Shown piece after piece: positions 23,801-37,202 of a stretch of DNA of 64,000 bases. Source of the DNA: Eucalyptus grandis. Taxonomy: Eukaryota > Streptophyta > Magnoliopsida > Myrtales > Myrtaceae. A program made the translations under genes and the position numbers. Within the stretch, counting starts at the first letter, position 1, and every line of letters begins with the position of its first letter. The stretch covers positions 3,787,001 through 3,851,000 of the forward strand of contig NC_052622.1 of NCBI RefSeq assembly GCF_016545825.1, read 5' to 3'. A model generated the notes under the pieces. It had not been told where the DNA came from and did not search any database. It saw only the letters and a program-made list of their open reading frames with translations.

Positions 23801-26800
23801 ATAGCTCTATTTTATTTTCCTTTTACTTTGGTTGTAATTTCGAACAGTCATTCTCGTACTATTAATTTCTACGAAGGTGAAATACCAGAAGAGTTAGATT
23901 TACTAATTATAAATTTCAGTTGACTAGTGAAATAAGTCTAACGAAATTATTTTTGTGAAAATACAGAATTTATTTTCGTGGCCTATATGGCTTGGAAATC
24001 TGCTTTTGATGTGCTGGGTTTTCTTTTTCCAAGGCTTCAACACAAAGCTAAAAAATTCGATCACGGAATGAAGCGAAAACCGTCATCATCGACCATTGTT
24101 TTCTCCCCCTTGATAATACAAAAAGAAAGGAAACAGAAAGAAATTTAAAAAAAAAAATGAATTTTATGAGCTGTGTAGATGTATACCCATTTAAGATTCT
24201 TTCTTCCAATTTGATAAAAAAAATATTCAAATTCTCTTCCAATGTGGAAAGGCCTGTTCCCACCATGCTGCAAATTGGCATTTTAAAAAACGTTTCTTGA
24301 AAAGTGTCGAGCCTACTTTTGTCCGTCTCAAATTTAACTCGTCAAGTCGAGGAAGGGCATAAGATCGATCCGCTAACGGAATTGACTGTATCACCATTGG
24401 AAGGAGGAATCAACGCGCTTCGAATTTTTTTCACCAAAAATGTCATGGACAACCTTCAAAAGAGTCATATAATCATACTTGGAACCTTAACCATCCATTG
24501 ACTTTTTTGTTTTTCATAAGCCAAGATCTTGTGAGGTAAATTCAGCCTTTTGATTTACCCTTAGAATGAGCAAATCTATCTCTGAAATAAGAGGCAATAA
24601 ATCAATGAACAATCATTAAGAAACCCTCTCTACACCTTCAATGGTTAATGTAATTTAGTTTAAAGAAAAAAAGAGTATCGGGCTATCATATTGCATTAGA
24701 TAATATATCCTAGTAACATTTGTTCATAATGAGTGATGCAAACTCAAGGCGGAGAAAATTACTAACTTCAATTACTGTTTATCCATTTTGAAGTAAAGCT
24801 CTTCTACAACCTATTTTTGATTGGCAAATGGCAGGAGAGATTCTCAAGAGGGAAAGTTCCAAGAAGTTCTCTTTCTATGAGGTAGGATGCAATGATCATT
24901 GGCGTGGCATAGCCTTTCAGTTTGAAAGAAAGTTGATGGGAATAACTTGTAGTTGGGTTGTAAAGTGAGCGAATTTCAACCATAAAGGAAGAAAAAGGAG
25001 AAGTATATGCTCCAATTTTGGTAATGAAGAGTGATGAAACGTGCACTTTGGGGCGACTCATGGGCAGTACGATTGAACCTCAAATTCCCACATTTGGAAA
25101 AAGAGATCGTAAAGGGCAAGCTCCATGGGGGCTTTAGGTGCGCAACACTTGTCAACCGCAAGAAGAAATGGTTCTGACCAATAGAATGCGTAGGCATGTC
25201 GCGGTGCCATCGTGACGCTTGGCGGCCATACAACGACATTGGCGTTTTGTTGACTTTAGCGGACAAAAAATGGGCAAGTAGACAAAAAAGATGCCTTGTG
25301 TTTCAACAAGGTTATTGGGAAATTATATGCCAAGGGTTGGAGCCACATGATTGGACGTTGTTAAATAGAATACATTGCACCATCTTCTTCTTTTTTTCCA
25401 GTCAAATTATTTTTTTTCATTTTGTGATATTCATAATGATAATAGTCAAATATTATGCATTTTTGGCGAGAGAACACAAAGAGAGGACAAGATGAACGAT
25501 GGAGAATGCTGGCCGAGTGAGGAAACGCCAAAGGCCGATGCCAAAGTTCATGCACTTTGAGTTTGGGTTTGAAAAAATCAATTTATGTAATTTCCACTAA
25601 TTAAAATTACCACATATTTCTTCTATATGATATTCATGAAAATGGAACCTTTTATTATCATTGCTTAAAGCAATTCTATACGTGCAAACTTCACCCAATT
25701 CAGTAATTAAATATGTCTGTGCGCATCTCTATTCATACAAAATAAACTTTTGTTGCAGTTCCAGTTAACTTTCATCTTTTCGGAAAAAAATTTATTGATG
25801 TGCCGTTAATCCTTATTAGCGAAGAATCAACGTGGTAGTCCCGACTTTAGTTGAAGGTAGTTTTCTTGTTGTCTGTTTGTGGCAAACTAGATGAAGAGAT
25901 TGAAACCCTGACCTTCTTTTTTCTTGGTTGGCCAACGAGCATTAATTTTTCGATCCTGAGCTTTGTCTTGAGGGTTAGGAGGAGTGAACTTGGGAATGGT
26001 GGCGATGGACAATGACAAAAGAGATGGGCCTAAAAGGAAATAACACACAGCTGGAGAGGATTGTCGGGTAGTGCCCCTTTTGTTTTATCTTCGAGATGAT
26101 GAATTGGAGTTGGAATTGCCTTTGGTTTTTCAATTGGGACCCTCTTGTATCCCTCGTGTGGCCCAAAACTTGAAGACCCTTTTTGGATTCTTTCGGGATG
26201 GGAGCATATATGAAGTGATGAAACTTGAAAACGAGGGTTTTCCAGAGTGGTTTCTAACTAGTTGAAGTTGACATTTGACAAAAGAAGCTTTTCATTTTAG
26301 TGCCACTACAATGCCACAAGACATGCATTTGTTAGCTTTAATTCCATGTTTGGTAGCTCCATTATAGCCTTTTTTAAAGTTGCTGGGTGGACTCAAAGTT
26401 TTGCTATTCGAGTTCCAGATGTGTGATGTGTGCACATAAATCGATATTAATTTACCAATTAATTCACAAGATCGATATATTGATTGAGAACCATATTAAT
26501 CTATACTTGAGCCAAACACTTGAATTTTGACTTGCATCTTACCCTTATTTATGAGGTTGATAGAGTGATTTATTAGTTAGAAATTTACATTACAATTGAT
26601 TTTATCATCATAGTTTAAAAAAAAAAAAAAGTCACAAGAGTTCATCAAAATTTCTACTTATCTAAAGAAGCCAAAATCCGTGTATTTGTCTATGGAAATC
26701 AATATCATTCAGCGGCCCTAACGCAACTAGAGAATTCAAAATAACTTAATAACTGGCCCTTGGGGTCATGAATTATCAGGATAGGGTTTTTGACATATTT

Positions 26801-27034
26801 ATAAATGATGACAATGCAACATCATTGTTGTTTGAATGTAAACAAAATGAATATGCAAAACAGAAAAGAGAAAACAGAGAAAAAATGAGAACGGTCAGTA
26901 CTAGGGAATCTAACATAATATGTATGTTCTGGCGAAGATAAGGACATGATATCCATGTATTGATGTTCCGCAAATACATACCTTCGTTAGAGTGATAATG
27001 GTTCAACATTTCATACCTTTGCTCATATTGCAAA
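20879..27034. other. Long gene-poor region
   Basis: Mostly AT-rich DNA with no recognisable gene. Open frames at 22,532-22,756 (minus), 24,804-25,266 (minus), 25,196-25,495 (plus) and 26,071-26,265 (plus) have no known domains. A GC-rich patch at about 21,040-21,190 lies on the promoter side of the CCT gene. Unidentified repeats may be present. Confidence 0.5.

Positions 27035-27096
<62 letters not shown>
27035..27096. repeat. (TAA)n microsatellite
   Basis: About 20 uninterrupted AAT/TAA units. On the minus strand it reads as a poly-leucine open frame, which is an artefact of the repeat. Confidence 0.95.
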
Positions 27097-27156
27097 GTAC
27101 ATCAAAATGATACGATAAAATATGAGAAGTCGCCCTATTTTATTTCATTTATTTTT

Positions 27157-27852
27157 GGTAAAAAGTCACCAAAAACCCCAAACTTTGCTTAAAGTGACAA
27201 ATTTACCCTAATTTTTTTTTTTTACATAAAAATCCCAAACTTTGATAATCGTGACACATTTACCCCAAACTCTATGATCAATGGCATTTTCATCTTATTT
27301 TTTATGCTTTTTCCTTTTTCTTTTCTTTTTTTTTTCCTTTTTTTCTTCTCTCTTCCCTCCGCTAACCATGACAGAGGGTAGTCAGACTTAGGCGAGGGCA
27401 CCTAAGGTGTTGCCCTCTCCAGCCTAGGCGAGGAAAGCCCTCACTAGATTTGGCGAGGGTGGCCTTTGCCTGGGTTGGATCTGGCAAGGGCACCCCTCAC
27501 CCGACGCGGCGATGGGATCTGGCAAGGGGGGCCTTTACCTAACCTAGCCGAGGGCTACCCTTGCCCGACACCGTCGCCCTCACTTGAGTCCGGCTTCCCT
27601 CCGCCATGGCCGGCAGAGGGAAGAGAGAAGAAGAAGAAAAAGAAAAAAAATTAAAAAAGTAAAATACAAAAATGCCATATAGTTTAGCATAAATGTGTTA
27701 CACAAATACAAGTTCAAGATTTTTTGTGTCACAAAAAAATTTTAGGATAAATGTGTCATGGATAGCAAAGTTTTGGGTTTTTCATGTCATAAAAAGTTAT
27801 GGTAAATTTATCACTCTAGGCAAAGATTGGGGTTTTTGATGATTTTTTTTCC
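27157..27852. mobile_element. Mutator-like MITE with GC-rich core
   Basis: Bounded by a perfect 9-bp duplication, TTTATTTTT, at 27,148-27,156 and 27,853-27,861. The TIRs read GGTAAAAAGTCACCAAAAAC on the left and, inward from the right, GGAAAAAAAATCATCAAAAA. Sub-terminal 'gacaaatttaccc' and 'accccaaactttg' words repeat within each arm. The centre has a pyrimidine tract, a GC-rich core of 'ggcgagggc' words (about 27,365-27,620) and a purine tract. There is no coding capacity. Confidence 0.8.
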
Positions 27853-27861
27853 TTTATTTTT

Positions 27862-28464
27862 CTACATATCTAGCTAAAAAAATGCATTTAAAAAGGCCAA
27901 CCGAAATCCCTCAAGGAAAAAATTGGAAATTACACCCACATACATACTGAAAATCTAAAGAGATCCAAGAAGGTCGGATGGAGAAATTGAATCTTCCAAA
28001 CACTTAAATAGAAATTTATACTTCGTTTGTTTCGCAAAAAAAAAAGAATAATTTGAAAAACTATTTTCTTAAAAATAATCGTATGTATCGTTTACAAAAA
28101 AATGAATAAAATAATATTTTCAGCATGCGCAAAAATATTCATACATAAGTTACTGTTAATAATGAAAATAATTTTATTGATTAATTATTTTAAATGATAC
28201 AAAAATATTTTTGAAAAACTATTTTTTAAATTGTATATTTTTTGCAAACTAAACGAAACCTTAATCACGTGTTCAAGCAATTGTCCACATCAATTCCTCC
28301 AAATTTATCGTACGAACCAATTCGCGTATGGACAAGAACAGTAGTAAAATCACATTATGATGGGCTCAGTGGAGGGGAAGATGATAAGTGGATGTGACCC
28401 ATCATGCTATTGCTGGGACACCAATTCCTCCATCTTGATAATAAATCTCTTTTGTTTTCTTCTG
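27862..28464. other. AT-rich spacer
   Basis: No gene or clear repeat boundary is seen. The stretch at about 28,015-28,260 has loosely symmetric ends ('cttcgtttgtttcgc' and 'gcaaactaaacgaaacc'), which suggests a small, old MITE, but no target duplication was found. Confidence 0.4.
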
Positions 28465-29288
28465 GCTTAATATATATATACATACTGAGAAATTATTGTG
28501 ATATATAAAATTAGGAGCAATAACGGTCCATTAAGATAAATCTATATTATTCACATTTCTCTTTTAAAATCTCTGCAAATAAAGTTCTCTGTGAGGTCAG
28601 GCTTGTCTCCATGGCCTGTGTCCATGTTGCACAACATGGTGAACTTAAAAATTATGTCATGAGACTTATACTGCACGAAATCACGTGAGATTGTTATCCA
28701 GCTCACATTAAATAATGTTTGTACATCACCTAAAAATAAAGCTTTTGATCGGTACTATCCTGTTAGATTCATTTTTTCCTATTTAAAAAGTTGCTACCTC
28801 CATCATGAACATTATTAGGTCTAATTTACTCTGCAAATATTGAGAAAATTACTCATACTCATTTTTTTGGCATGCTTTGTAGACGTATCTATCAACGCTA
28901 TTATCGTCTTGAGATTTCTGTGTGCGGCCAAATCCGCAAGGTGACATGTCGTATGATGTGCCAAGTCACGCGAGATTAGCTGTCAGTTTCTAACTTTAAT
29001 CCAATTTGGACACTCTCGCAATTTGATTGGTAGTACATTTGGTGCACTGTTGTCAATATTGGTTGTCAAGAAGTGAGTCGCTGACTATGCTAGACAAATA
29101 ATGCTATATATGTAAAATTTTATTTATTAAATTGATATGCCAAGTGGCATGGCATGTTGAATATATTTCACTTATCAAATGACTCATTTGTAGCTAATCA
29201 CGTTACTTAAGCCCCACCTGGAAAAAGGTTAGGGGTATTTTTCTGGACCGATCCTAATTATATTTGGATAATTGATTTTTTTTTCCTT
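28465..29288. repeat. Anonymous duplicated unit, copy 1 (partial)
   Basis: First of three copies. It shares with copies 2 and 3 'acaacatggtgaacttaaaa', 'ctcatactcatttttttggc' and the block near 'gtgcactgttgtcaatat'. Only the first ~0.8 kb of the unit is present. No coding frame is conserved between copies. Confidence 0.7.
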
Positions 29289-29443
29289 CTTGCTTAATAT
29301 ACATGTACACATATAAAGTTACGAGCAAGGACGGTCCATTAAGTAAGTCTATATTACTCACATTTCACTTTCGAGATTGCTGCAGTTTTCTATGAGGTCA
29401 AGTCCCTGTCCATATTGCCCAACATGGTGAATTAAAAAAACTT

Positions 29444-30782
29444 AGGGATGAGCTACTAGAAGTCTTAAAACTCATTGCCAATGTACAATCAAACTGTAAA
29501 AATTTCAGAAAGTACAATTATGTTATAAAATTTATCAAATTAATGTAATCAAGTACTTCTAGTAATTTCGTCCAACTTAACTAATGGAAAATGCTAACTT
29601 TGCCCCTTTTTTTTTCTCTCTCTTCGTGGTGATGGTGTTGTTAAAACATGAAACATAAGGCCAATATCACGTTGTTTGTGTCCAAATCTGATTTTTAATA
29701 CAAATTTTATTTAAATTATATTTAAAATAAGCAAACTTAAGAAAACACAAAGAAAAAGAAAAAAAATAGTAAAACTAAGTCCTTGCCTATGTTTTTATTC
29801 TTTTTTTTTTTTTTACTTTTTCTTTCTTTTTAAATAAAACTTAGGGGGAAACCCCAACAATGCTCATTGTGGCATACTAACCTTGAATTTTTTTTACATT
29901 AAAACCCCAAATTATGATCATTGTCACATTTACCTTCAACTTTTTCTTATGAAATAAAAAACCCAAAACATGTACCTTTATGACAAATTGACCATCTATC
30001 AAGGTTCGTTAGATGATTTTTTTTTTTTTGTCAAAACAGTGTTGTTTTTCATTCATTTAAGCCACATGGGTGGCATGTGAACATTGTTTGCTTTTATGAT
30101 ATCAATGTAAGCAAATCTAATGGTCCTTATTAATAGAATTATGACGAACAGCAAATGTGTCACATAGGTTGAGATTTGTTTATGTCACAAAAAAAGTTTA
30201 TGATATATATGTCATAGTAGACATAGTTTAAGGTCTTTCGTGGCTTTGCCCTAAAACTTAAGTAAAATTTGAATTTAAAATTAGATTTAGACTAAAATGA
30301 TATTGTTTTAGTCACATTAGCACCATGTAGAACAGAGAAAAAATAAAAACATCACGCCAATATTTTTCAATAGCCAAATTAGAGGGATAAGATATCATAA
30401 GTGTCATAACTTTTATACAACACTCATTTGAATGTAAAAACATTTGTGGTGAATGTTTTTAAAGATTTATAGTATTCAAGTGATCGATTGAAAAGTTATC
30501 TGATACTCAAATAATTTGAAAAAAAAAATTACAATACTCAAATGAGCGTCTTACATAAGTTATAATATTCAAGTAATTGAAAATAATTATAGTATTCAAC
30601 TGGGTGTCATAAAAACGTTATGACACTTGTGATGTCATTTTCTCCCAAATTGAACAAAGTTAATAGAAAAGACTTATTGCATTAATTTGACAAGTTAGAG
30701 GACTTAAATACACTTTTCAAAGGTTTCAGTATTTAATTATACTTTTATAACAAGTTTAAGGATATTTAGTATGCTTGTCCCT
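29444..30782. mobile_element. Possible outer MITE nested in copy 2
   Basis: Relative to copies 1 and 3, about 1.3 kb is inserted here. Its ends are loosely inverted: TAGGGATGAGC on the left and, inward from the right, TAGGGACAAGC. No clean target duplication is visible. It contains a smaller Mutator-like MITE. Confidence 0.45.
29844..30251. mobile_element. Mutator-like MITE
   Basis: Bounded by a perfect 9-bp duplication, TAAAACTTA, at 29,835-29,843 and 30,252-30,260. It starts GGGGGAAACCCC and ends TTTGCCC. The arms carry diverged versions of the 'aaaccccaaa' and 'tgtcacatttacc' words seen in the elements at 27,157 and 48,063. No gene. Confidence 0.7.
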
Positions 30783-32991
30783 ACAAATTATGTCACAAGA
30801 CGTATATCACATGCAATAACTACATTTTGTTATTCAGTGCACATAAAATGATGTCCGTGCACCATTTAAAGCTAAAGCTATTGATTGATAACATCATGTT
30901 AGATTTATTATTTTCTATTTAAAAAGTTACTATCTCAACAAAGAAAATTATTAAGTCTAATTTCCTATGTAAATATTGAGAAAATTATTTGTACTCATTT
31001 TCTTTGGCACGCTATTGGAGACATATCCATCAACGCAATTATGATCTTAAGAATTTTGAGTGTGGCCAAATCTACAAGGCGACATGTCGCGTCGTGTGCC
31101 AAATCATGCGACATTACATGTCAGTTTCCAACTTTAAGCCAATTTGGACATACTCGCAACTTGACAGGTCCTACATCTGGTGCATTGTTGTCAATATAGG
31201 TTGTCAAGTACAATGTATTGCTCGTAAAAAAAAAAAAAAAACACAATGTACTGAGTCTCTGACCATGCTGGACAAGTAATATAAATATGTAAAAACTAAT
31301 TTACTAAATTGAAATGCCAAGTAAATGAAGTGGGATGTTGAATACATTTTACTTGTTAAATGACTCATTTGTAGCTAATAATATTAGTTAATGTGTTATG
31401 AACTTGAAGTACTAAGCCGCACTAGAAAAAAATTTTTTGACTGATCATTTAAAACTAGATAGGTAAGAGACAGATACAGTAAATATAAATTATAGTTCCA
31501 TGGTTCGACAAACTTCCCATTCAGTTTGTCACATAAAGTATAATATCAGTTCTTCAATAGGTGAATTTTGCTCCTTATACGCTCCGAAGGAACGAGGATT
31601 GAAAGACTTTCAGATACGTACATGCAAAGTCTTCACCGAAACTGGCTGTTTTGGTCCGACGGTTTTAGCCTTTCATGTTTACCTCGAGCATATACGGTCC
31701 ATATTCCAAGCTCCTCCCCAGCAAAACCATGTCCTTTTACAAAGAAACCAGTGCTGTAGCGCGTCCATCTGTCTGCATCAGCCTCTAACCACAACACCTT
31801 CTTTTAATATCAGTTCTTTTTCTCTTTTTTTTGTCGGACTTTTAATATGAGGTTAAGAGGTGCAAAACATAGTCTTTTTGGACAAGACTACTCATTATTG
31901 TACCATATCTATAGACATGAGAAATCTAGATATTTAAAAATTGGGAGCAGCTTTTCCTTCTTATTAATCATGACAGTGACCAAGAAATTAATTTTATTAG
32001 TGCAAGTTGTCTTCAGTCATCTTTCTTGTCGACAGCGATTTCGATCAATATTGCGCATATAGGACGGCGATCTTTTTTATATGTTAGTTTACTCCGGCCA
32101 GATTTCCTCACCCATCGATCCAAAAAAAATAATAATAATTAAATTCAACTCCAGATATTTTCTCCCTAAGGCGGTGCTGCTATTTTATGCATCTCGTTCT
32201 TTAGAGAGCATTCTCCAGAAGAGCATAACACTTGGCAAGTCCCAATAAAGCTGCATGATAAGGTCTGGTCCGATGAACAAGGCGAGACTATTCTTCGGGT
32301 TGAATTTTGGGGTCCATGTACATGGCCCAGCCAAAACGCAAGGTACAGGTTCTATATATCACTAATAATAAAAGGAAAGAAAAAGAAAATAAAATAGATA
32401 TGAAATAGATTCTGGAAAGCGCTAAGAAAAGAGAGAAACAGGGAGTCAATTAAATGCGAGCTCAATCGCATGGCAACTGCCTGGGGATAGGACAATGGGT
32501 GGTGGCGCCCATCACCTTTTTGTGGAAAATGGCTTGTGAAGACGACTTGGGAGCAGTCTTCAATGGGTCGATTGAAGAGTACACAAAATAAGACAAAACA
32601 AAGAAGAATACAGACTGAATATTTGCTGAAATTCCACAAAGCGATGCCGTAATACAAGCGACGGTGTCTATGTCTTGACAGCGTAGACATGTACCCGACG
32701 TGATCGCATTGAATGGGTTTCGTTTAATAGCTTCGAGCCCAATTATAGCTATGTCGTCGCATTCAAAAGTTTGACATGTGAATGGGAAATGAGTGAGTTT
32801 GGATTAAGATCTGTGTTGATCCCTAGTAAGTTAGGCTAGTGTCAAGGTTCAGATGAAGGGCTTTCTATAATTACACTTTCCGGTGACTATTTAACGTTCC
32901 TCATTACTAAGGTTGGTTTGGTTGTTGGGAGTTGCGGTCCCCACGGACTAAGCAAGCCGTGAGGCTAAAAGAATATGTACTTTTGACACAA

Positions 32992-34119
32992 CAGATGCGA
33001 TACTAAGAAATTCCTACATCAGCTTATAATAAGTAGGATATAAAAAAATGAATGTCACATGTGGACTCTTAGTTGGATTATTAATGTTGTAGTAATCGGA
33101 AGGTCCAAATTGTGTTTCTTGTTCGTAGTTTTTGAAAAGTGATTCCATTACAATCAAATTAATAAGCATTTGTACGTAGATTGATTATATAGAGTGGCTA
33201 AGCATTTGTACGTAGATTGATTATATAGAGTGGCGAGGAAATATGTATCGCCTTCGTAATCCGAAATTACATATTGGACAAGTAGCATGTTAGAAGTTTA
33301 CTAAGTTGTGATTCTTCTAGCATCTGGTAACTTTTGTTAAATGTTTTGATAAATTCATCATTGTTTTCAATGACTTATCAAAATACTATTTTGGAACCAT
33401 ATTTTATGCCACTTGTAACTTTTTAAACTTGAATACCTTCCTCTCATTCTCCATCAAGTATTTTCAACCCAATGTCATAATTGTTTTTAACATTGGTTAA
33501 TCATTCTTATCCTTTGTAACTCATATAACCCTTCTAAGTACATCCCCCTCTTGATCGTATGAAGCCGCTAAAGTATTCAGGTTCTAAATAGAAAGCTTCA
33601 ACTCATTCTTGCAAAGAAAAGAGAAAGCCATAGTCACATTCCTCTCTAATTTTCATTTTCCATCTTTTGAAGGTCCAACACTTGTGTTATTAAAGCCTCT
33701 AATTCAATCTTTCAAGAGTTTACAAGATGGTTTTGTTGGCTTTATTCTCTTTTTTAAATTAGGTTTATTGAAAGTTTGAAAGTTGTTAATCTTTGTTCTT
33801 GTTTATTTTGCCTTGAAGGTGATTAAGGCTTTGAGCTGATAAAGTCTTTGTTAAAGGTAAGTGAAACTTTATGAATTAAGTTAGATTGTTTTACTTAATA
33901 CTCTTGATTTGATTTTTTGATAGTGGTTAATTTTAGCTTAAATTTTGATATTGAGTGTGAGAAAGTTTCACTGATTAACTATTGAGTCGTTGTGTCCATT
34001 TGACTTGAACCAATGAATCTTCACGTGCTGAGGTTAGAATATAATGGAAAATGAATTTGTAAATTATTCATACTTGTCAAGCTTACGTTTTTTGTGTCAC
34101 ACGTAACGTTCTAGGGCAT
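32992..34119. mobile_element. 1.1 kb insertion, solo-LTR-like
   Basis: This block is absent from the matching place in copy 3. CACAA lies on both sides (32,987-32,991 and 34,120-34,124), matching CACAG at the empty site. Its internal composition (promoter-like AT motifs, no coding frame) would suit a solo LTR, but the ends are not a clear TG...CA at the duplication boundary, so the class is uncertain. Confidence 0.45.
33163..33234. repeat. 36-bp perfect tandem duplication
   Basis: Two identical adjacent 36-base copies starting 'taagcatttgtacgtagatt', at 33,163-33,198 and 33,199-33,234, inside the 1.1 kb insertion. Confidence 0.95.
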
Positions 34120-34620
34120 CACAAAAGGTTAGACTCTAATAAACCCATTTAATTAAGATAAATCAAAAGGAAAATGTAAGGCGTAAAGAAAAGAATAACT
34201 CATGCTTCATGATTGCAAATGTTCTAAGCCTGAACATAATTGTTTCTTGCATAAACAGGCTTGTGCAAAAATCATATGTCTGATCGAAGAGTACGGAAAA
34301 CTATAATGTGTTTTGTGTTGGATACTTCAGTATGAACAAATTGACATCTTTAATTCACATAACAATTATAGACTTTCCCAAATTTTCACTTCACGTTCAT
34401 ACTTCGTGTTGTGTGCTAGGAAACACCGACACTTTTCAAGAAACTTTGTATTGTGTCAAACACTCTGAAACGTATTTGACACTCTCGAACACTCGATCAA
34501 CATTCTCCCAATCAACTTTCCTGACACTCAAATCAAAATTCTAACATGCAAGTTTCCAACACGTAATTTCGACACGTGAGATCAATTCTAAAAATTTTCA
34601 ATAAATGAAGGGTCAAAATA

Positions 34621-34747
<127 letters not shown>

Positions 34748-35457
34748 GTGAAAAAAATCTAATATTCTTCTTTTTTCTAATTCTCACTTCTCGTGACACA
34801 TAATTCAGCCCCAAGTTTTCTTTTATTCTCTTCTGACGTTTAACACATAAATCCATAATGGAAATTGCTTATATTTTTTTCCCTTCAAATTTTATGGATT
34901 ATTGGAATGAAAGTGAATTTGCCAAATTGAAATAATGAATGATATTATTAAATTGTGGATTGATGTTTTTAATGTAAATTCATTCTAGGCTATTTTTACT
35001 ATTTATTTATTTGTAAATTTGAATCAAATTAATTTGATTTTAAATAATCATAAAAATGATAATTTATTTTGTATATATAAAAATATAGATTTAATAAATA
35101 ACGTGTCACAACATGTCAAAATTCTCTATTTTTTTAGAAATGACATGTCGGCGTATCATGTTGTGTTGTATCATATCGCGTGTCACTTGTCGCGTGTCGG
35201 TGCTACTTAGGTTGTGTGTTGTCCTATTGGTGTTAGTCATTCATGCCTCTATCTTTTCATAGGACATAGATGATGTTCACGGTGGACAGTTAATCAAATT
35301 CAATCTTCTAAATCAAAATTAATTATTAGTCGTTAGGATTGGAAACTCGCAATGACAAAGTTTAGCATGTGAAAATATCTCCATTTTCACCGGTAGTATT
35401 AAGAGAGAAAAAAATAAATGAATATATATATATAACATATTTTGGATGACTGTATTT

Positions 35458-36622
35458 TGTTCGTAAAATTCTAAACGCAAGTGCACGTATCGAACAGGTA
35501 ATATAATGATGAGATAAAGTATCGTCCCACGGAGATTGATGATTAATAAACTAATTAAATACTAAAATAGATTAATTCTAAAATTTATCTAACAAATCAA
35601 AATATAATTAAGAATAAATTAAAAACGAAACTTGAAGACTTTGAAGACTAAATGCAGTAAAATCAATCAGATAAATATGTTAGAGCATCCGATTTCACCA
35701 TAATCACTATATATGAATTTCATATTGTTATAAGTACAAGAACGATATCAAACATGTGATAGCGGAATTTCCTAATCTATTTACTATCCTATCTCTAGGT
35801 ATAGCAAACCTACTCAGCTTATTAATCCACTATATCTCTATGTGAATTAAAATAAACATTAGTGCATTAAAAACTATGAATATTCCCGGTTTACAATGAG
35901 TCTTTTGGATTACCTTATCACCGAAAGCTACACAAATAACACAGTATATTTCTATCCACGTTTAATTTATGGTTATATATTATAATGAACAATTGCATAT
36001 TATTACCTCTCGCCTCAAACATGCACATCGATCATTCAAGTGGTGACCGTTACTCAAAAGCATTAAACGCAATAATATATAACTCACATGAATGAAATCA
36101 ATTGTAAAACATAAAAATCATGAAATTCACATCATCATGATTATGCTACATCGTAGCCCTAACAAAAGAAAATTAGAACATAGTAGAAGAAAAAGTAAAA
36201 ATATAAATCAAACCCAGCATCTTGAATCAAAGAACAAGAATTTTGTCACCGCTTTTGTCTTCTCTTCAAAATACTTGAAAAACTCTTAGAACAATGGAAA
36301 ACGATCTAACTCTCCCCTAAAAACCCTAGCTGTTTCTCTTCCTATTTATAGGAAATCTAAAATATCTATCTCCCAATGCTTGTAGATAACATTAGGGAAT
36401 AAAATCAAGAATTTCCCGATTTAATATTTTCACTTTTCCACTGATGCTTTTATTTGAATTCCTGATAATTGCCATTCTTTTCCTTATCTTCTCCATATCT
36501 CATTATTCTGCATAAATAAGGAAAATTCAAATAATCAGAAGGAAATCCAAATATTTTTTCGTAGATAATGCATTAATTGTTGCCTAAAATAGGTAAAATA
36601 ACTCTATTTTATAGAGTTATCA
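35458..36622 (-). repeat. Athila 3' LTR
   Basis: On the minus strand it runs TGATAACTC to TACGAACA. It differs from the right-hand copy by scattered substitutions (four in the first ~90 bases). Open frames inside, such as 36,092-36,289, recur in both LTRs and are not genes. Confidence 0.92.
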
Positions 36623-37165
36623 AACCCCCAAACTTAACATTTTGCTAGTCCTCAAGCAAAATCAAGACATAACACATACTCAAGCTAACAACCTCCTCCA
36701 TGACATCTTTCCATAATTGCTTAAATTCACAATTCAAAGAAAAACACAAATTTCATCCAAATATTGAAATCGATTTATAAGTTAAGACCAATTCTAACTA
36801 TATGATCCAAGTGTGTGTGTGAGAGTCCTCATCTTTTTCGAAATTATATGCAATCCAAATAAATTCATATTAACATGCAACCTCTCAAAAATTCTCAATA
36901 ATTATGACCAAATCGCATAGGTTTGCTTTTCATTCCTCTCTCCACTAATGTAAGCTAATCATCCAACCAAAAATCAATAGGACTTTTCTCGGGTTGTAAT
37001 GTAAGGCTGGGCTAAAGGTGAGATAATGGCAATTTTAAGCTCAAATCACCCATCAACATGTTGATTTCTAGGATCTAATTAGAGCCAATGTCACTATCCA
37101 ATTTCACCCCTTCAAGATAATTTTTCTGACATCATATATCACCATTCCTTTTTTTTTTTCTTTCG

Positions 37166-37202
<37 letters not shown>

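Noticed and set aside
26776..27105. Poly-leucine protein on the minus strand
   Set aside because: Direct translation of the (TAA)n microsatellite. The same applies to the poly-isoleucine frame at 34,533-34,856.
33163..33234. CRISPR-like or regulatory repeat
   Set aside because: Only two adjacent 36-bp copies without spacers, in plant nuclear DNA; a simple tandem duplication.
36092..36289. Open frame repeated at 44,542-44,835
   Set aside because: Both lie at the same position in the two Athila LTRs; it is LTR sequence, not a duplicated gene.
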